Assembly: GCF_027587205.1 (NCBI RefSeq)
Contig: NZ_JAPDOD010000018.1
Span: forward strand, 62,001-126,000
Direction of reading: 5' to 3'
From: Solirubrobacter ginsenosidimutans
GTDB taxonomy: Bacteria; Actinomycetota; Thermoleophilia; Solirubrobacterales; Solirubrobacteraceae
Length of the DNA stretch: 64,000 bases
Shown here piece after piece: positions 1 to 8,549 of the stretch; positions within the stretch are counted from its first letter, which is position 1, and each line of letters starts with the position of its first letter. The notes below the pieces were generated by a model. That model saw only the letters and a program-made list of their open reading frames with translations. It was not told the origin of the DNA and made no database searches. A program made the position numbers and the translations under genes.

Positions 1-16
1 AGGGATTTCCCTAAAG
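1..16. repeat. REP-like palindrome, truncated by window edge
   Basis: An interrupted palindrome, AGGGA-TT-TCCCT, followed by TAAAG. It resembles the larger palindromes at 14659-14707, 41244-41351 and 63450-63542. The TAG stop codon of the hydrolase gene (bases 13-11, minus strand) lies in its CTTTAGGG arm, as at other copies. The left side cannot be judged because the window starts here. Confidence 0.45.
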
Positions 17-889
17 GTGCGCGCGGAAGAACGCAACCACGTCGTCGGCGTGCTCCGAGATGTAGCCGTAACCCTCGTAGCGGCCGGTCGACGGGTACTT
101 GGTCACCGGGCCGGCGTTGCCCGGCGTGACCGACGCGAATTCCTCGACGATGGCCATCTCGCCCCACGGATCGCCGGTGCCCTGGACGTACTGGACGACC
201 GTGTCGCCGAGCTTGCGGGCCGGCACCGCGGGGTCGTGCTTGCCCGGTCGCGGCGTCCGCAGGGCGGCGTAGACGAGCTCCATCGGCTTTGCCATCGGCG
301 GGCCGAGCGGCCCCATCTCGGTCCGCATGAAGTTCGCGTTGAAGACCGCCAGCCGCGTCGGCTGGATCGCCATGAGCGCCTTGATCGGCTGCACCTCCGG
401 CGTGCCGTACATGACGATGTTGCCGCCCATCGACGTGCCGATGGCGCCGATCCGCTCGCCGTCGACCTCCGGCCGCGTGCGCAGGTAGCGCACCGCGCCG
501 ATGTAGTCCTGCGCCTCCAGCGGGCCATAGGACAGCGGCTTGGAGCCGCGCTCGCTCTCTCCGTGCCAGCGGACGTCGAAGAGCAGCACGTTGAAGCCGG
601 CGTCGTGCAGGCCCTTGGCGGCGGGCAGGAAATCGACGTCGGCGTCCTTGAGGCCTTTGACCTGGTGGGCGATGTTGCCGTGCCGGTTCCACATCCAGCC
701 GTGGACGAACACGATCGCCGGGCTCGGCTCCGCCGCACCGCTGGAGATGAACCAGCCCTTCAGCCCGACGCCGTCGGCGGCCGCGAACGACACGCTCTCG
801 AACTCGAGCCCCACGTCCGACGGCGTGCGCGTCAGCGGCGAGCGCCGGGCGTTGACCATCAGCTTGGTCATCACGAACGGGTTCAGCAC
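11..889 (-). CDS. Alpha/beta hydrolase (dienelactone hydrolase/CocE-like)
   Basis: A 292-residue alpha/beta-hydrolase-fold protein. An oxyanion strand FVHGW lies near residues 61-65, the nucleophile elbow GTSMGG at 151-156 (Ser153), an acid in GTGD near Asp240, and a C-terminal catalytic His in SEHAD near 280. There is no signal peptide, so it is probably cytoplasmic. The GTG start at 889 overlaps the stop of the upstream gene (TAGTG) behind an AGGTGG ribosome site, implying translational coupling; an internal ATG at 871 is the alternative. It is the last gene of the GMC-oxidoreductase operon. The substrate is unknown; an ester made or exposed by the oxidase pathway is an inference. Confidence 0.85.
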   Translation of the reverse strand: MLNPFVMTKLMVNARRSPLTRTPSDVGLEFESVSFAAADGVGLKGWFISSGAAEPSPAIVFVHGWMWNRHGNIAHQVKGLKDADVDFLPAAKGLHDAGFNVLLFDVRWHGESERGSKPLSYGPLEAQDYIGAVRYLRTRPEVDGERIGAIGTSMGGNIVMYGTPEVQPIKALMAIQPTRLAVFNANFMRTEMGPLGPPMAKPMELVYAALRTPRPGKHDPAVPARKLGDTVVQYVQGTGDPWGEMAIVEEFASVTPGNAGPVTKYPSTGRYEGYGYISEHADDVVAFFRAHL

Positions 890-2106
890 TAGGCCACCTC
901 CGCCTCCGCGTCTTCGACCGCCGGCAGCGCCGGCGGGAACATGATCAGCGAGATCCCGTAGCCGACGCCCATCGACGTCGTGAGCACGCCGGTCCACATC
1001 GTGGGATGCCAGCCGAGGCCGCCGTCGCCGAACAGCGCCACCGCGAGCTCCCATGGGCCCCAGACCAGCAGCGGGACGAGCAGGGCGAACCCGCGGATGC
1101 GCACCCGCGAGGCCGGGTCCTCGACGATCAGCACGCGCGCCGCGATGTCGACCAGCAGGCCGACGATGATCAGCGTGGGGATGAACTCGAGGTTCGTGAA
1201 GCGGGTGAAGAACGGGAACAGCACCGACAGCAGCGTGCACATCAACGTGACCGCGCCGAACGGCAGCACCCAGCGCCGCCGCACGTAGAGCACGGTGGCC
1301 ACGAACGCGGCGGTCCAGATCAGCACGCCGCCGATCGAGGCCATGTTCCCGAACAGGTAGTAGGGGAACACGTCGCCGCTGTAGTTGATCGAGGCGTTGT
1401 AGAGGCCCTCGACGTGCTTGACCGAGTCGCCGGAGCCCGGGGCGTAGGCGTCCTTGAACGTCAGCAGGTTGTCCTGGAAGGCCCCGGTCGGGACCATCGT
1501 CCAGAACCACGGCAGCAGGTTCATGAAGGTGAACGAGACCATCGCCAGCACGGCGGTGGCCGAGAGCACGGCGGGCCAGAGCTGGCTCAGCGGCAGGACG
1601 CGGCCGGGCCGGTGCCAGGTCGAGGCGAGGCCGATCCCCCCGAGCAGCCCGCCGGCGAGGAAGAGCATCTGGTGCGTCGGGCTGAACGGCGCGTCGATCT
1701 GGTTCTCGAAGCCGTAGGCCGCGTGCCAGGCGAAGTCGCCGGGGCCGCCGAGCGCGGCGAGTGGCAGCGCCACCAGGGCGAGCCCGTAGCCGTACGGCAC
1801 GGCCTCCATGCTGAGGTTCAGCTTGGTGCCCTTGCCCCTGGGCTGGCGCTTGACGAAGACGACGCCGATCCACGCGCCGAGCGTCGTCAGCCCCGCGTAC
1901 ATCGCGATGTGGGCGTCCGACCAGAAGCTGTCGAGCGTGGTCGAGTTGTTGTGCAGCCAGCCGTCCCAGAAGACGGCGAACAGCGTCGCGACGGCGAGGC
2001 CGACCGTGACTCTGTCCTCCCACGGCTCCGTCTGCGGGCGGTTCTTCGCCTGGAGGATCTGCCGGGCGGTGAGCCTGAAGTCCGCCGAGCGGAGCGTCTT
2101 TGCCAT
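889..2106 (-). CDS. Polytopic membrane protein of unknown function
   Basis: A 405-residue integral membrane protein with about ten hydrophobic segments. Polar or histidine-containing stretches sit at membrane edges (DAHIAMYAG near 65, PTHQMLFLAGG near 145). I do not recognise the family, and no ATP- or ion-binding signature is visible. The ATG start at 2106 has a GAAGGG ribosome site about nine bases upstream. It lies 18 bases after the other membrane gene of the operon and is coupled to the hydrolase by a stop/start overlap. The context suggests membrane work linked to the flavoenzyme encoded first in the operon, such as handling a lipophilic substrate; this is inference only. Confidence 0.8.
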   Translation of the reverse strand: MAKTLRSADFRLTARQILQAKNRPQTEPWEDRVTVGLAVATLFAVFWDGWLHNNSTTLDSFWSDAHIAMYAGLTTLGAWIGVVFVKRQPRGKGTKLNLSMEAVPYGYGLALVALPLAALGGPGDFAWHAAYGFENQIDAPFSPTHQMLFLAGGLLGGIGLASTWHRPGRVLPLSQLWPAVLSATAVLAMVSFTFMNLLPWFWTMVPTGAFQDNLLTFKDAYAPGSGDSVKHVEGLYNASINYSGDVFPYYLFGNMASIGGVLIWTAAFVATVLYVRRRWVLPFGAVTLMCTLLSVLFPFFTRFTNLEFIPTLIIVGLLVDIAARVLIVEDPASRVRIRGFALLVPLLVWGPWELAVALFGDGGLGWHPTMWTGVLTTSMGVGYGISLIMFPPALPAVEDAEAEVA

Positions 2107-2124
2107 TTCAGAATCCCTTCTGTC

Positions 2125-2868
2125 TTACAAGCCGATGCCCGGAACTCCGCCGGAGCTCATCTGGAGGTCGTCCCATGCCTTGGCCGCGAGTTCCCAGTCG
2201 GTCTCGGAGTCCTGCGCCCCGCCTTGGCGCAGCATGCGGATCAGGTACGCCATGGCGGAGAGCATCGCGATCGCCGCGAACGCGATCTGGACGCTGAGCA
2301 CGCCTTCCTCGGTCCAATAGACGTCGTCGAGCTCGAGCAGCAGCGCCGTCTCGTCCAACACGAGCGCGACGCCGACGCCGAACGGGAACGCGAGGTACTT
2401 GTCCAGCTTCTCGCCCTTGGTGCCGATCGCCACCCCGCCGGCCGCCAGGGCGAGGATGCCGCCGGGGAGGAAGTGGTGGATGTGGCGGTCGCCGACCTTG
2501 ACGTCCTTGATCGGGCCGATGCCGCCGTGCTCGCGGATCGTCCACGTGATCGCGCGGGTGATCCCGAACGCGACCGTGAACGAGGCGAGCATGTTGAACA
2601 GCGAGTTCTCACGCGTACGGCTGACGCCGTAGCCCTCTTTGAGGGTCATGACCGCTTCGATCGGCTTGGCGCGCCGATCGTCCTCGGACGTGATCTGGCG
2701 GCTGCGCGGGAGCGTCCCGAGCTTCCAGACCCGCGCGACCTCCGCGCCGAACACGGTGATCACGGCACCGCCGGCGAGGACGCCGAGCAGGTGCGTGCGA
2801 TTGGAGGTCGAACTGCTGCGCGCCGCCTCGGCGGCGGCGAGGCGCCTCGCCTTACGCGCGGACGCCAT
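2125..2868 (-). CDS. Five-helix membrane protein with HIHH motif
   Basis: A 247-residue protein with a basic, Ala/Arg-rich cytoplasmic N-terminus and about five membrane segments (near 27-48, 92-112, 132-150, 160-182, 190-212). A His-rich loop (DRHIHHFLPGG, near 127-137) just before the third helix could bind a metal; with the adjacent acidic residues it recalls small membrane metalloproteins, but the family is not identified. The ATG at 2868 overlaps the upstream gene by 17 bases. A C-terminal tail of about 35 residues is hydrophilic. Its job within the GMC-oxidoreductase operon is unknown. Confidence 0.8.
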   Translation of the reverse strand: MASARKARRLAAAEAARSSSTSNRTHLLGVLAGGAVITVFGAEVARVWKLGTLPRSRQITSEDDRRAKPIEAVMTLKEGYGVSRTRENSLFNMLASFTVAFGITRAITWTIREHGGIGPIKDVKVGDRHIHHFLPGGILALAAGGVAIGTKGEKLDKYLAFPFGVGVALVLDETALLLELDDVYWTEEGVLSVQIAFAAIAMLSAMAYLIRMLRQGGAQDSETDWELAAKAWDDLQMSSGGVPGIGL

Positions 2869-3490
2869 CTCGACCTCCCCGGCGACCCTTGCGCAGGTAG
2901 GCCTCGGCGAGCTGCTGCACGAAGATCACGCCGAACTTCGTCAGCGCGCCGAGCTGGTTGGGAACGCTCGGCCCGCCCGCCCGGAAGGTCGTCAGCTGCT
3001 TGGCGAAGTCGCGCGCCCGGATGATGATGATCCCGGACGCGATGACGGTCGCCGTGGCGTCGTCGCCCTCCTCGACGTGTCCTTGTAGGACGCGCGTGAA
3101 CAGCGTCGTGGTGTCCTTCCAGACGTCGAAGCCCGCGTCGTCCTTGACCAGCTTGAAGCCGGTCATGGTCAGCGGGTGGCCGACGCCGTCGCGGAACCAG
3201 AGCCGGTAGAGCATGTGCTTGACGCCCGGCTCGACGTCCACGAAGAGGTTGAACCAGCCGCGCTCGACCGGCAGCTTGCCGCCGAACGCGTCGCTCTCGA
3301 TCCACCCGACGGCGGTCGCGGGCCGCAGCGGGTCGTTGCCGAAGGCCTCGATGTCTTCGACCTCGATGGTCAGGTGGAACTTGAACGCTCCTGACCCGTC
3401 GCGGTTCGGCTGGGCGCCACGGGCGAAGTCGAGCTCGCCGAACGTGACGTGCCCGAGCATCTCCTCGGTGAAGCGAACGCTTGAGGTCAT
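2852..3490 (-). CDS. Conserved protein next to GMC oxidoreductase
   Basis: A 212-residue, mostly beta-rich soluble protein without signal peptide or clear membrane helix. Its opening (TSSVRFTEEMLGHVTFGE) and repeated hydrophobic/polar alternation resemble the extra domain found beside or fused to cholesterol-oxidase-like GMC enzymes in actinobacteria. I assign no catalytic role. The ATG at 3490 overlaps the TGA of the oxidoreductase (ATGA), and its own 3' end overlaps the membrane gene by 17 bases, so three products are likely made in fixed ratio. It may be a partner or chaperone of the flavoenzyme; that is inferred from gene order only. Confidence 0.75.
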   Translation of the reverse strand: MTSSVRFTEEMLGHVTFGELDFARGAQPNRDGSGAFKFHLTIEVEDIEAFGNDPLRPATAVGWIESDAFGGKLPVERGWFNLFVDVEPGVKHMLYRLWFRDGVGHPLTMTGFKLVKDDAGFDVWKDTTTLFTRVLQGHVEEGDDATATVIASGIIIIRARDFAKQLTTFRAGGPSVPNQLGALTKFGVIFVQQLAEAYLRKGRRGGRDGVRA

Positions 3491-5190
3491 GAGGCCGCCG
3501 CCTCCGCGGCGCGTCGGTCGGGATCGATGATCTGGTCGGCGAAGCGGTCCGCCAGCGCCGCGATCGTGAAGCTTGGGTTCGGCCCGGTCGGACCGGGCAT
3601 GACCGAGCCGTCGGCGATGTGCAGGCCGGGGTGACCGAAGACGTTGCCATACGCGTCCACGACGCCCTCGCCGGCGTGGCGGCCCATCGGCGCGCCGCCG
3701 AGCGGGTGGACGGTGATCACGCGCTTGAGGAACCACAGCGGGTTGTCCGCAAAGCGACCACCGAGCGCCGTGGCGAAGTCGCGCGACGTGTTGCGCAGGC
3801 GGTTGAAGTACTCGTCCGAGCCCGACGCCTTGCGCCAGTCGATGTCGAGGTGGCCGTTGCGGAGGTACATCCGCCCGTCGGGGACGTCGCGGCCCATGCC
3901 GAGCAACGGCAGCCCGCCGGAGGAGAGCTCCGACGGCAGCATCAGGTCAGCGATGTGACCGGTGACCTCGGAGTCCGGCGTCCCCTGGATCCAGTTCTTG
4001 AGCAGGTACGTCGCGCCCTCACGCCAGCGCCACAGCTGCTTGGGCGCGCTGATCACGTGCAGGATCCAGGCCAGGTGCTGCGGGAAGCCCGCGTCCTGGA
4101 GGTAGAAGCCGCGCCCGGAGCCGCCGGGATCGGACGCGTCGGGCATGCGGGCCGTGGAGGTGATGACCGGCCCGTAGCCCGGGTCGACGATCCGCGGCTC
4201 ACGCACGCCGTCGGTCACCTTGGTCGTGTTCAGCGCGAGCGTCAGCAGGTCGCCGTTGCCGCAGAACCGGCTCCCCAGCTTGCGCGAGAGCCCCGGGAAC
4301 GCGCTGCGGTTCTTCAGCAGCAGGTTCGTCGTGCCGAGCGTGCCGGCGCTCAGGATCAGGTGGTCGCAGGTCAGCTCGAACGTCGTCGGCTGCTCAGGGT
4401 GCTCGCCCAGGTCGGCGTACACCACCTCGTAGCCGTTGCCGGTCGCACGCGGGCCGATCCGGCGCACGTCGGCGAGCGTCCGGATCTCCGCTCCGTGGTG
4501 CTTGGCGTGGGTCAGGTAGTTGTAATCGAGCGTGTTCTTGGCGCCGTAGTTGCAGCCGACGTCGCACTCCCCGCACAGCTGGCAGGTCGTCCGCGTACGT
4601 CCGTGGAGGTTGACCAGGTCCTCCTGGATCACCTCGCCCGGCACCGGCGGCCGGTCCTTGTTGGCGAAGGTCACGGCCAGTTGGGGAAGGAACCACTCGA
4701 GGCCGTTGGCCTCCGCGGCCTCCTTGAAGGCGATCGTCTTCGGCGTCGAGGCGTACGGCTCGTGGTCGAACGGATAGCGCTGCAGATTGAGCATCTGCTC
4801 GACGCGGTCGTAGTGCGGGTCCAGGTCCTCGCGGTTGACCGGCCAGTACTCGTAGCCGCCGTCGGACATGTCCTCGTGGACGAACCAGTTCTCGTCTTTG
4901 CGGATGAACACGTTCGCGTAGATCAGCGAGCCGCCGCCCAGGCCCGCGGAGACCAGGGCGTCGATGCCCTTGAACGACCAGTAGTGGTACATCCCCACGA
5001 GCCCTCGGGGCGGGTCCCAGAAGCTCTCGCGCGCCCGGTACGGGCTGCGGGTGAAAGAACCCGGGGGATAGGGGCGCCCGCGCTCGAGCACGAGCACGCG
5101 CTTGCCGGCCTCGGCCAGCCGGTAGGCCGTCACCGAGCCGCCGAACCCCGACCCGACGATGATGGCGTCGTAGTGGCTGTCCAAGCTCAT
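3487..5190 (-). CDS. GMC-family FAD oxidoreductase, cholesterol-oxidase-like
   Basis: A 567-residue flavoprotein. The FAD-binding Rossmann loop GSGFGG is near residues 13-18, a GLGGGS motif near 85, and the C-terminal GMC signature includes TVHPLGG and an ADGSVMPGPTGPNPS segment near 530-550. A cysteine cluster (CQLCGECDVGC, near 200) matches the four-cysteine patch of ChoD-type enzymes. Such enzymes oxidise sterol or other hydroxyl groups with FAD; the actual substrate is not shown here. The start is ATG 5190; a TTG nine bases earlier is possible. There is no Tat or Sec signal. First gene of a five-gene operon ending in an alpha/beta hydrolase. Confidence 0.88.
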   Translation of the reverse strand: MSLDSHYDAIIVGSGFGGSVTAYRLAEAGKRVLVLERGRPYPPGSFTRSPYRARESFWDPPRGLVGMYHYWSFKGIDALVSAGLGGGSLIYANVFIRKDENWFVHEDMSDGGYEYWPVNREDLDPHYDRVEQMLNLQRYPFDHEPYASTPKTIAFKEAAEANGLEWFLPQLAVTFANKDRPPVPGEVIQEDLVNLHGRTRTTCQLCGECDVGCNYGAKNTLDYNYLTHAKHHGAEIRTLADVRRIGPRATGNGYEVVYADLGEHPEQPTTFELTCDHLILSAGTLGTTNLLLKNRSAFPGLSRKLGSRFCGNGDLLTLALNTTKVTDGVREPRIVDPGYGPVITSTARMPDASDPGGSGRGFYLQDAGFPQHLAWILHVISAPKQLWRWREGATYLLKNWIQGTPDSEVTGHIADLMLPSELSSGGLPLLGMGRDVPDGRMYLRNGHLDIDWRKASGSDEYFNRLRNTSRDFATALGGRFADNPLWFLKRVITVHPLGGAPMGRHAGEGVVDAYGNVFGHPGLHIADGSVMPGPTGPNPSFTIAALADRFADQIIDPDRRAAEAAAS

Positions 5191-5268
5191 CAGGCGCAAC
5201 CTAACGCGGTGCTCACGCTGTGAGCAAGTACGGATGGTCCAGGACTCGGTGAATCCGAGCGGCGCCCG

Positions 5269-6576
5269 CTACGCCAGGAGCGTGCGGCCGCCGGTGCTGG
5301 ACAGCGGGAACGTGTCCAGATCGAGCGCCACGACGGCCAGATCCGCGAACAGCGCGACCTTGCCGAGATCCTCACGCAGGTACGGCCCGCCGTCGCGGCG
5401 ATCCAGCACCGAGAGCACGCCGATCGTCTTGCCGTCACGGATCAGCGGCGCGACGACCATCGTGTACGGCACGTAGCCGGTCCCCGCGGCGACCTGGCGG
5501 GCGAAGCGCGGGTCCTTGCGGCACTCGGGGACGAAGACGCCGTCGCCGGAGGCCACGACCGCGCCCGCGAGGCCGACGCCCGGCGGCAGCCGCATCCCCA
5601 CGACCTCGGACGCGCCCGCGCCCCACGCCGCCTCGTAGACCAGTTCGCCGTTCTTGGGATCGGTGAGCGCGATCGAGCAGGCCGCGGCCTCGAACATGCC
5701 GGCGGCGGTGCGGACGATCGCCTCCATGACCCGCCGGCGCGTGGTCGGGCGGCCCAGCGACTGCGCGAGCGAGTGGCCGCGATCGCCGGTGAGCGGGACG
5801 CCGACGGCCTCGGCGAACGCCGACGCGCTGGAGATCCGCTGCTCGGGCAGCATCTCCAGGCCGCCGGCGAGCGCGGTCTGCAGCTCCGGCGGCAGGCCGG
5901 GCGCCAGCTTGTCGAGCTTGAGCACGTCGCCGTAGCGCGGCGGCGAGCCGACGAGCAGCGTCCAGAGCGTCGCGGCGAGGCTGAAGATGTCGCTCGCGGC
6001 GCTGACCGTGCCGCCGGCGAACACCTCGGGCGCCATGTAGCGCGGGGTGCCGACCGCGATCGTGCCCTGGTCCTCCTCCGCGCCGAGCGCGCGGGCGACG
6101 CCGAAGTCCACGAGGATCACGCCGTCCTCGCCCAGGATCATGTTCTGCGGCTTGACGTCGCGGTGCACGATCTGCTGGCTGTGCACGTAGGACAGCGCCT
6201 CGCAGCCGTGGCGCACGTACTCGATCGCGTCGCCGAGCGTGAGCCCCGGATCGCCGGCGCGCTTGAGGATCGCGCCCAGGTCCACGCCGTGGACGAGGTC
6301 CATGACGATGTAGAGGCCCTGATCGTCGCTCGAGTGGTCGAGCACCTTCACCACGCGCGGGTGACTGAGGCTGGCGAGCAGGCGCGCCTCGATCTCGAAG
6401 CGGGCGGCGTGCCGGACGTCGAGCAGGCGCTTGACCGCGACCTCGACCCCGCTCTGGCGGTCGAAGGCACGGTAAACCGCACCCATCGCCCCGCTGGAGA
6501 TGGGCGCGACTATTTCGTAGCGCCCGTTGAGCGCCTCCCCCCCGACGGCAGTCGCCTGCTGATCCGGTCGCGTCAA
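5269..6576 (-). CDS. Serine/threonine protein kinase with C-terminal GAF domain
   Basis: A 435-residue soluble kinase. The kinase domain spans about residues 18-280: Gly-rich loop SSGAMGAVY with the first Gly replaced by Ser, Lys49, catalytic HRDVKPQN (Asp140), DFG at 157-159 and APE near 185. After a linker, residues ~305-430 look like a GAF small-molecule-sensing domain. There is no membrane helix and no PASTA repeat, so the signal is probably cytoplasmic. The start is uncertain: TTG at 6576, 13 bases behind GGAGG, fits the alignment; no ATG is close. Second-messenger or redox input through GAF is inference. Confidence 0.85.
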   Translation of the reverse strand: MTRPDQQATAVGGEALNGRYEIVAPISSGAMGAVYRAFDRQSGVEVAVKRLLDVRHAARFEIEARLLASLSHPRVVKVLDHSSDDQGLYIVMDLVHGVDLGAILKRAGDPGLTLGDAIEYVRHGCEALSYVHSQQIVHRDVKPQNMILGEDGVILVDFGVARALGAEEDQGTIAVGTPRYMAPEVFAGGTVSAASDIFSLAATLWTLLVGSPPRYGDVLKLDKLAPGLPPELQTALAGGLEMLPEQRISSASAFAEAVGVPLTGDRGHSLAQSLGRPTTRRRVMEAIVRTAAGMFEAAACSIALTDPKNGELVYEAAWGAGASEVVGMRLPPGVGLAGAVVASGDGVFVPECRKDPRFARQVAAGTGYVPYTMVVAPLIRDGKTIGVLSVLDRRDGGPYLREDLGKVALFADLAVVALDLDTFPLSSTGGRTLLA

Positions 6577-6757
6577 GTGCTCGGTTCTTCCTCCACGTGG
6601 ACGCCTCCACCAGTACGCCGCATTCCGGCGGGCCCCGCCCGCCGCTGCCGGGCGGCGGCCGCCGCCCACGTACCACCAGTATGCAGCCGGCGACCGCCGC
6701 GGGCAGCGACGACCGGTGATCTGGCCGGGCGATGCGCCGTACTCGCGGACACGTCCA

Positions 6758-7600
6758 CTACGCCGCTTCTGCCAGGCAGGAAGGAGCCGGCATGCCCATC
6801 GCTTCGAGCATCTCGACGACGAGGCCTCCCGCAGAGGCCTGCCGGTCGTCCGGGTCCTTGGCCATGCCGGTGGCCAGCACGTCGTCGAGCGCCTTGGGCA
6901 GCTCGGGCCGGCGCTCGGAGACGCTCGGCGGGGGTTCGACGATGTGGGCGTACATGGTGGCGGCGTCAGTGTCTCGCAGATAGGGGACGGTACCGGTCAG
7001 CGTCTCCACTGCCAGGCAGGCCAGGCCGTAGATGTCGGTCGCCGCTCCCACGCGCTCGCCGTCTAGCAGCTCCGGCGCCATGTAGTCGATCGTCCCCAGC
7101 ACCTGCCCCGGCATCGTCAACGCCTCGCCCTCGGGGTCACGCGCGAGGCCGAAGTCGCCGAGGAAGACGTCGCCCGGACCGGGGTCCACGAGCACGTTGG
7201 CGGGCTTGACGTCGCGGTGCACGACCCCGATCGCGTGCGCGGCGTCCAGCGCGCTGGCGACGCACGCCAGCACGTTCATGGCCTTGTCCACCGGGATCTC
7301 GCCGCTGACGATCGAGTTGCGCAGCGTCGAGGAGACGAGCCGGCTGGCGATGTAGAGCTCGCCGTCGACCTCGCCCATCCCGTGGATCGGGATGATGTGC
7401 GGGTGGCTGAGCGCGGTCAGCAGTCCGCCCTCGCGCCGGAAGCGCTCCCGGTAGACGGGATCCATGCTGATGTCCTCACGCAGGACCTTCAACGCGACAG
7501 CGCGTCCCGTGATGCGGTCGATCGCGAGATATACGACGCCCATGCGCCCCACACCTACGATCCCCTCGATCCTGTAGTCACCGAGCATTGGCTTGTCCAT
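6758..7600 (-). CDS. Soluble serine/threonine protein kinase
   Basis: A 280-residue protein that is essentially a bare Hanks-type kinase domain: GVGRMGVVY loop at 16-24, Lys38, HRDVKPAN with Asp130, DFG at 149-151 and APE near 178. It ends soon after subdomain XI, with no transmembrane or sensor part. It starts with ATG at 7600, back to back with a paralogous kinase gene on the other strand, with 115 bases between. The two share the same GRMGVV loop and a (M/R)PGQ(V/A)LG activation segment, suggesting duplication. Targets are unknown. Confidence 0.87.
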   Translation of the reverse strand: MDKPMLGDYRIEGIVGVGRMGVVYLAIDRITGRAVALKVLREDISMDPVYRERFRREGGLLTALSHPHIIPIHGMGEVDGELYIASRLVSSTLRNSIVSGEIPVDKAMNVLACVASALDAAHAIGVVHRDVKPANVLVDPGPGDVFLGDFGLARDPEGEALTMPGQVLGTIDYMAPELLDGERVGAATDIYGLACLAVETLTGTVPYLRDTDAATMYAHIVEPPPSVSERRPELPKALDDVLATGMAKDPDDRQASAGGLVVEMLEAMGMPAPSCLAEAA

Positions 7601-7715
7601 GCGAGATCGGCACCTAGTGTCTCGGCTTGAAGGTGATGGCGCAAGTATCGGCTGACCAGAAGTCGGGTACCTGCGCTGGACTCCAGGGCGGAGCCGTTAT
7701 GCTTCCGACGCTCGT

Positions 7716-8549
7716 ATGCCTGAGATCGCACTGGAGCCCCGGCCCGGCGATTCGGTGGGCCCCTACCGAATCACCAGGACCATTGGGCGTGGCCGGATGG
7801 GAGTCGTCTTTGAGGGCGTCGCTGATGGCGGCGACCCCGTGGCGATCAAGGTCGTCACCACCGAGCTGTCCCAGGACGAGGTCTTCGTCCGGCGCTTCCA
7901 GCGTGAGGTCGCCGCTGCGCAGAAGATCTCGCACCCGAACGTCGTGCCGGTGCTCGGCGCGGGTGAGGAGGGCGGCCTGCCCTACCTCGTACAGGCGCTG
8001 ATCGCCGGCGGGTCGCTGCACGACCGGCTCGTCAAGGACGGCTCGCTCGACCTGGCGACGACGATCCGCCTCCTGCGGGGCCCGGCCGAGGGCATCGACG
8101 CGCTGCACGCGTCGGGTCTTGTCCACCGCGACATCAAGCCCGGCAACATCCTGCTCGACGGCGAGACGGCCTACGTCACGGACTTCGGGCTGGCCAAGGA
8201 CAGCCAGGCCTCGAACCTGACCCGCCCGGGTCAGGCGCTGGGTTCGCTTGATTACATGGCGCCCGAGCAGATCCGCGGCGAAGAGGTCAGCGCGGCGACC
8301 GACATCTACGCCCTCGGGTGCATGATCCACGAGTGCATCACCGGCACGCCGCCGTTCGGCGGGCGCCCCAGCATGCGCGTGCTCTTCGCCCACCTCCAGG
8401 AGGATCCGCCGGACCTCTCGGAGGCCAACAAGAACATCACGCCCGCCGTGGCGAAGGCGATCAACAAGGCGATGGAGAAGGAGGCGGAGGACCGTCCCGC
8501 CTCCGCCGCCGGTTACATCGCGTCGATCGCCCGCGCCGCTGGTCTCTAA
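7716..8549 (+). CDS. Soluble serine/threonine protein kinase
   Basis: A 277-residue kinase domain alone: GRGRMGVVF loop at 24-32, Lys45, HRDIKPGN with Asp139, DFG at 156-158, APE near 187. It is closest in the window to the divergent neighbour kinase. No Shine-Dalgarno sequence precedes the ATG at 7716, while a TATGCT -10-like hexamer sits at 7698-7703, only 12 bases upstream, so a leaderless mRNA is plausible. The 3' end overlaps the convergent lipase gene by four bases (CTAA). No sensor or membrane part; substrate unknown. Confidence 0.87.
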   Translation: MPEIALEPRPGDSVGPYRITRTIGRGRMGVVFEGVADGGDPVAIKVVTTELSQDEVFVRRFQREVAAAQKISHPNVVPVLGAGEEGGLPYLVQALIAGGSLHDRLVKDGSLDLATTIRLLRGPAEGIDALHASGLVHRDIKPGNILLDGETAYVTDFGLAKDSQASNLTRPGQALGSLDYMAPEQIRGEEVSAATDIYALGCMIHECITGTPPFGGRPSMRVLFAHLQEDPPDLSEANKNITPAVAKAINKAMEKEAEDRPASAAGYIASIARAAGL

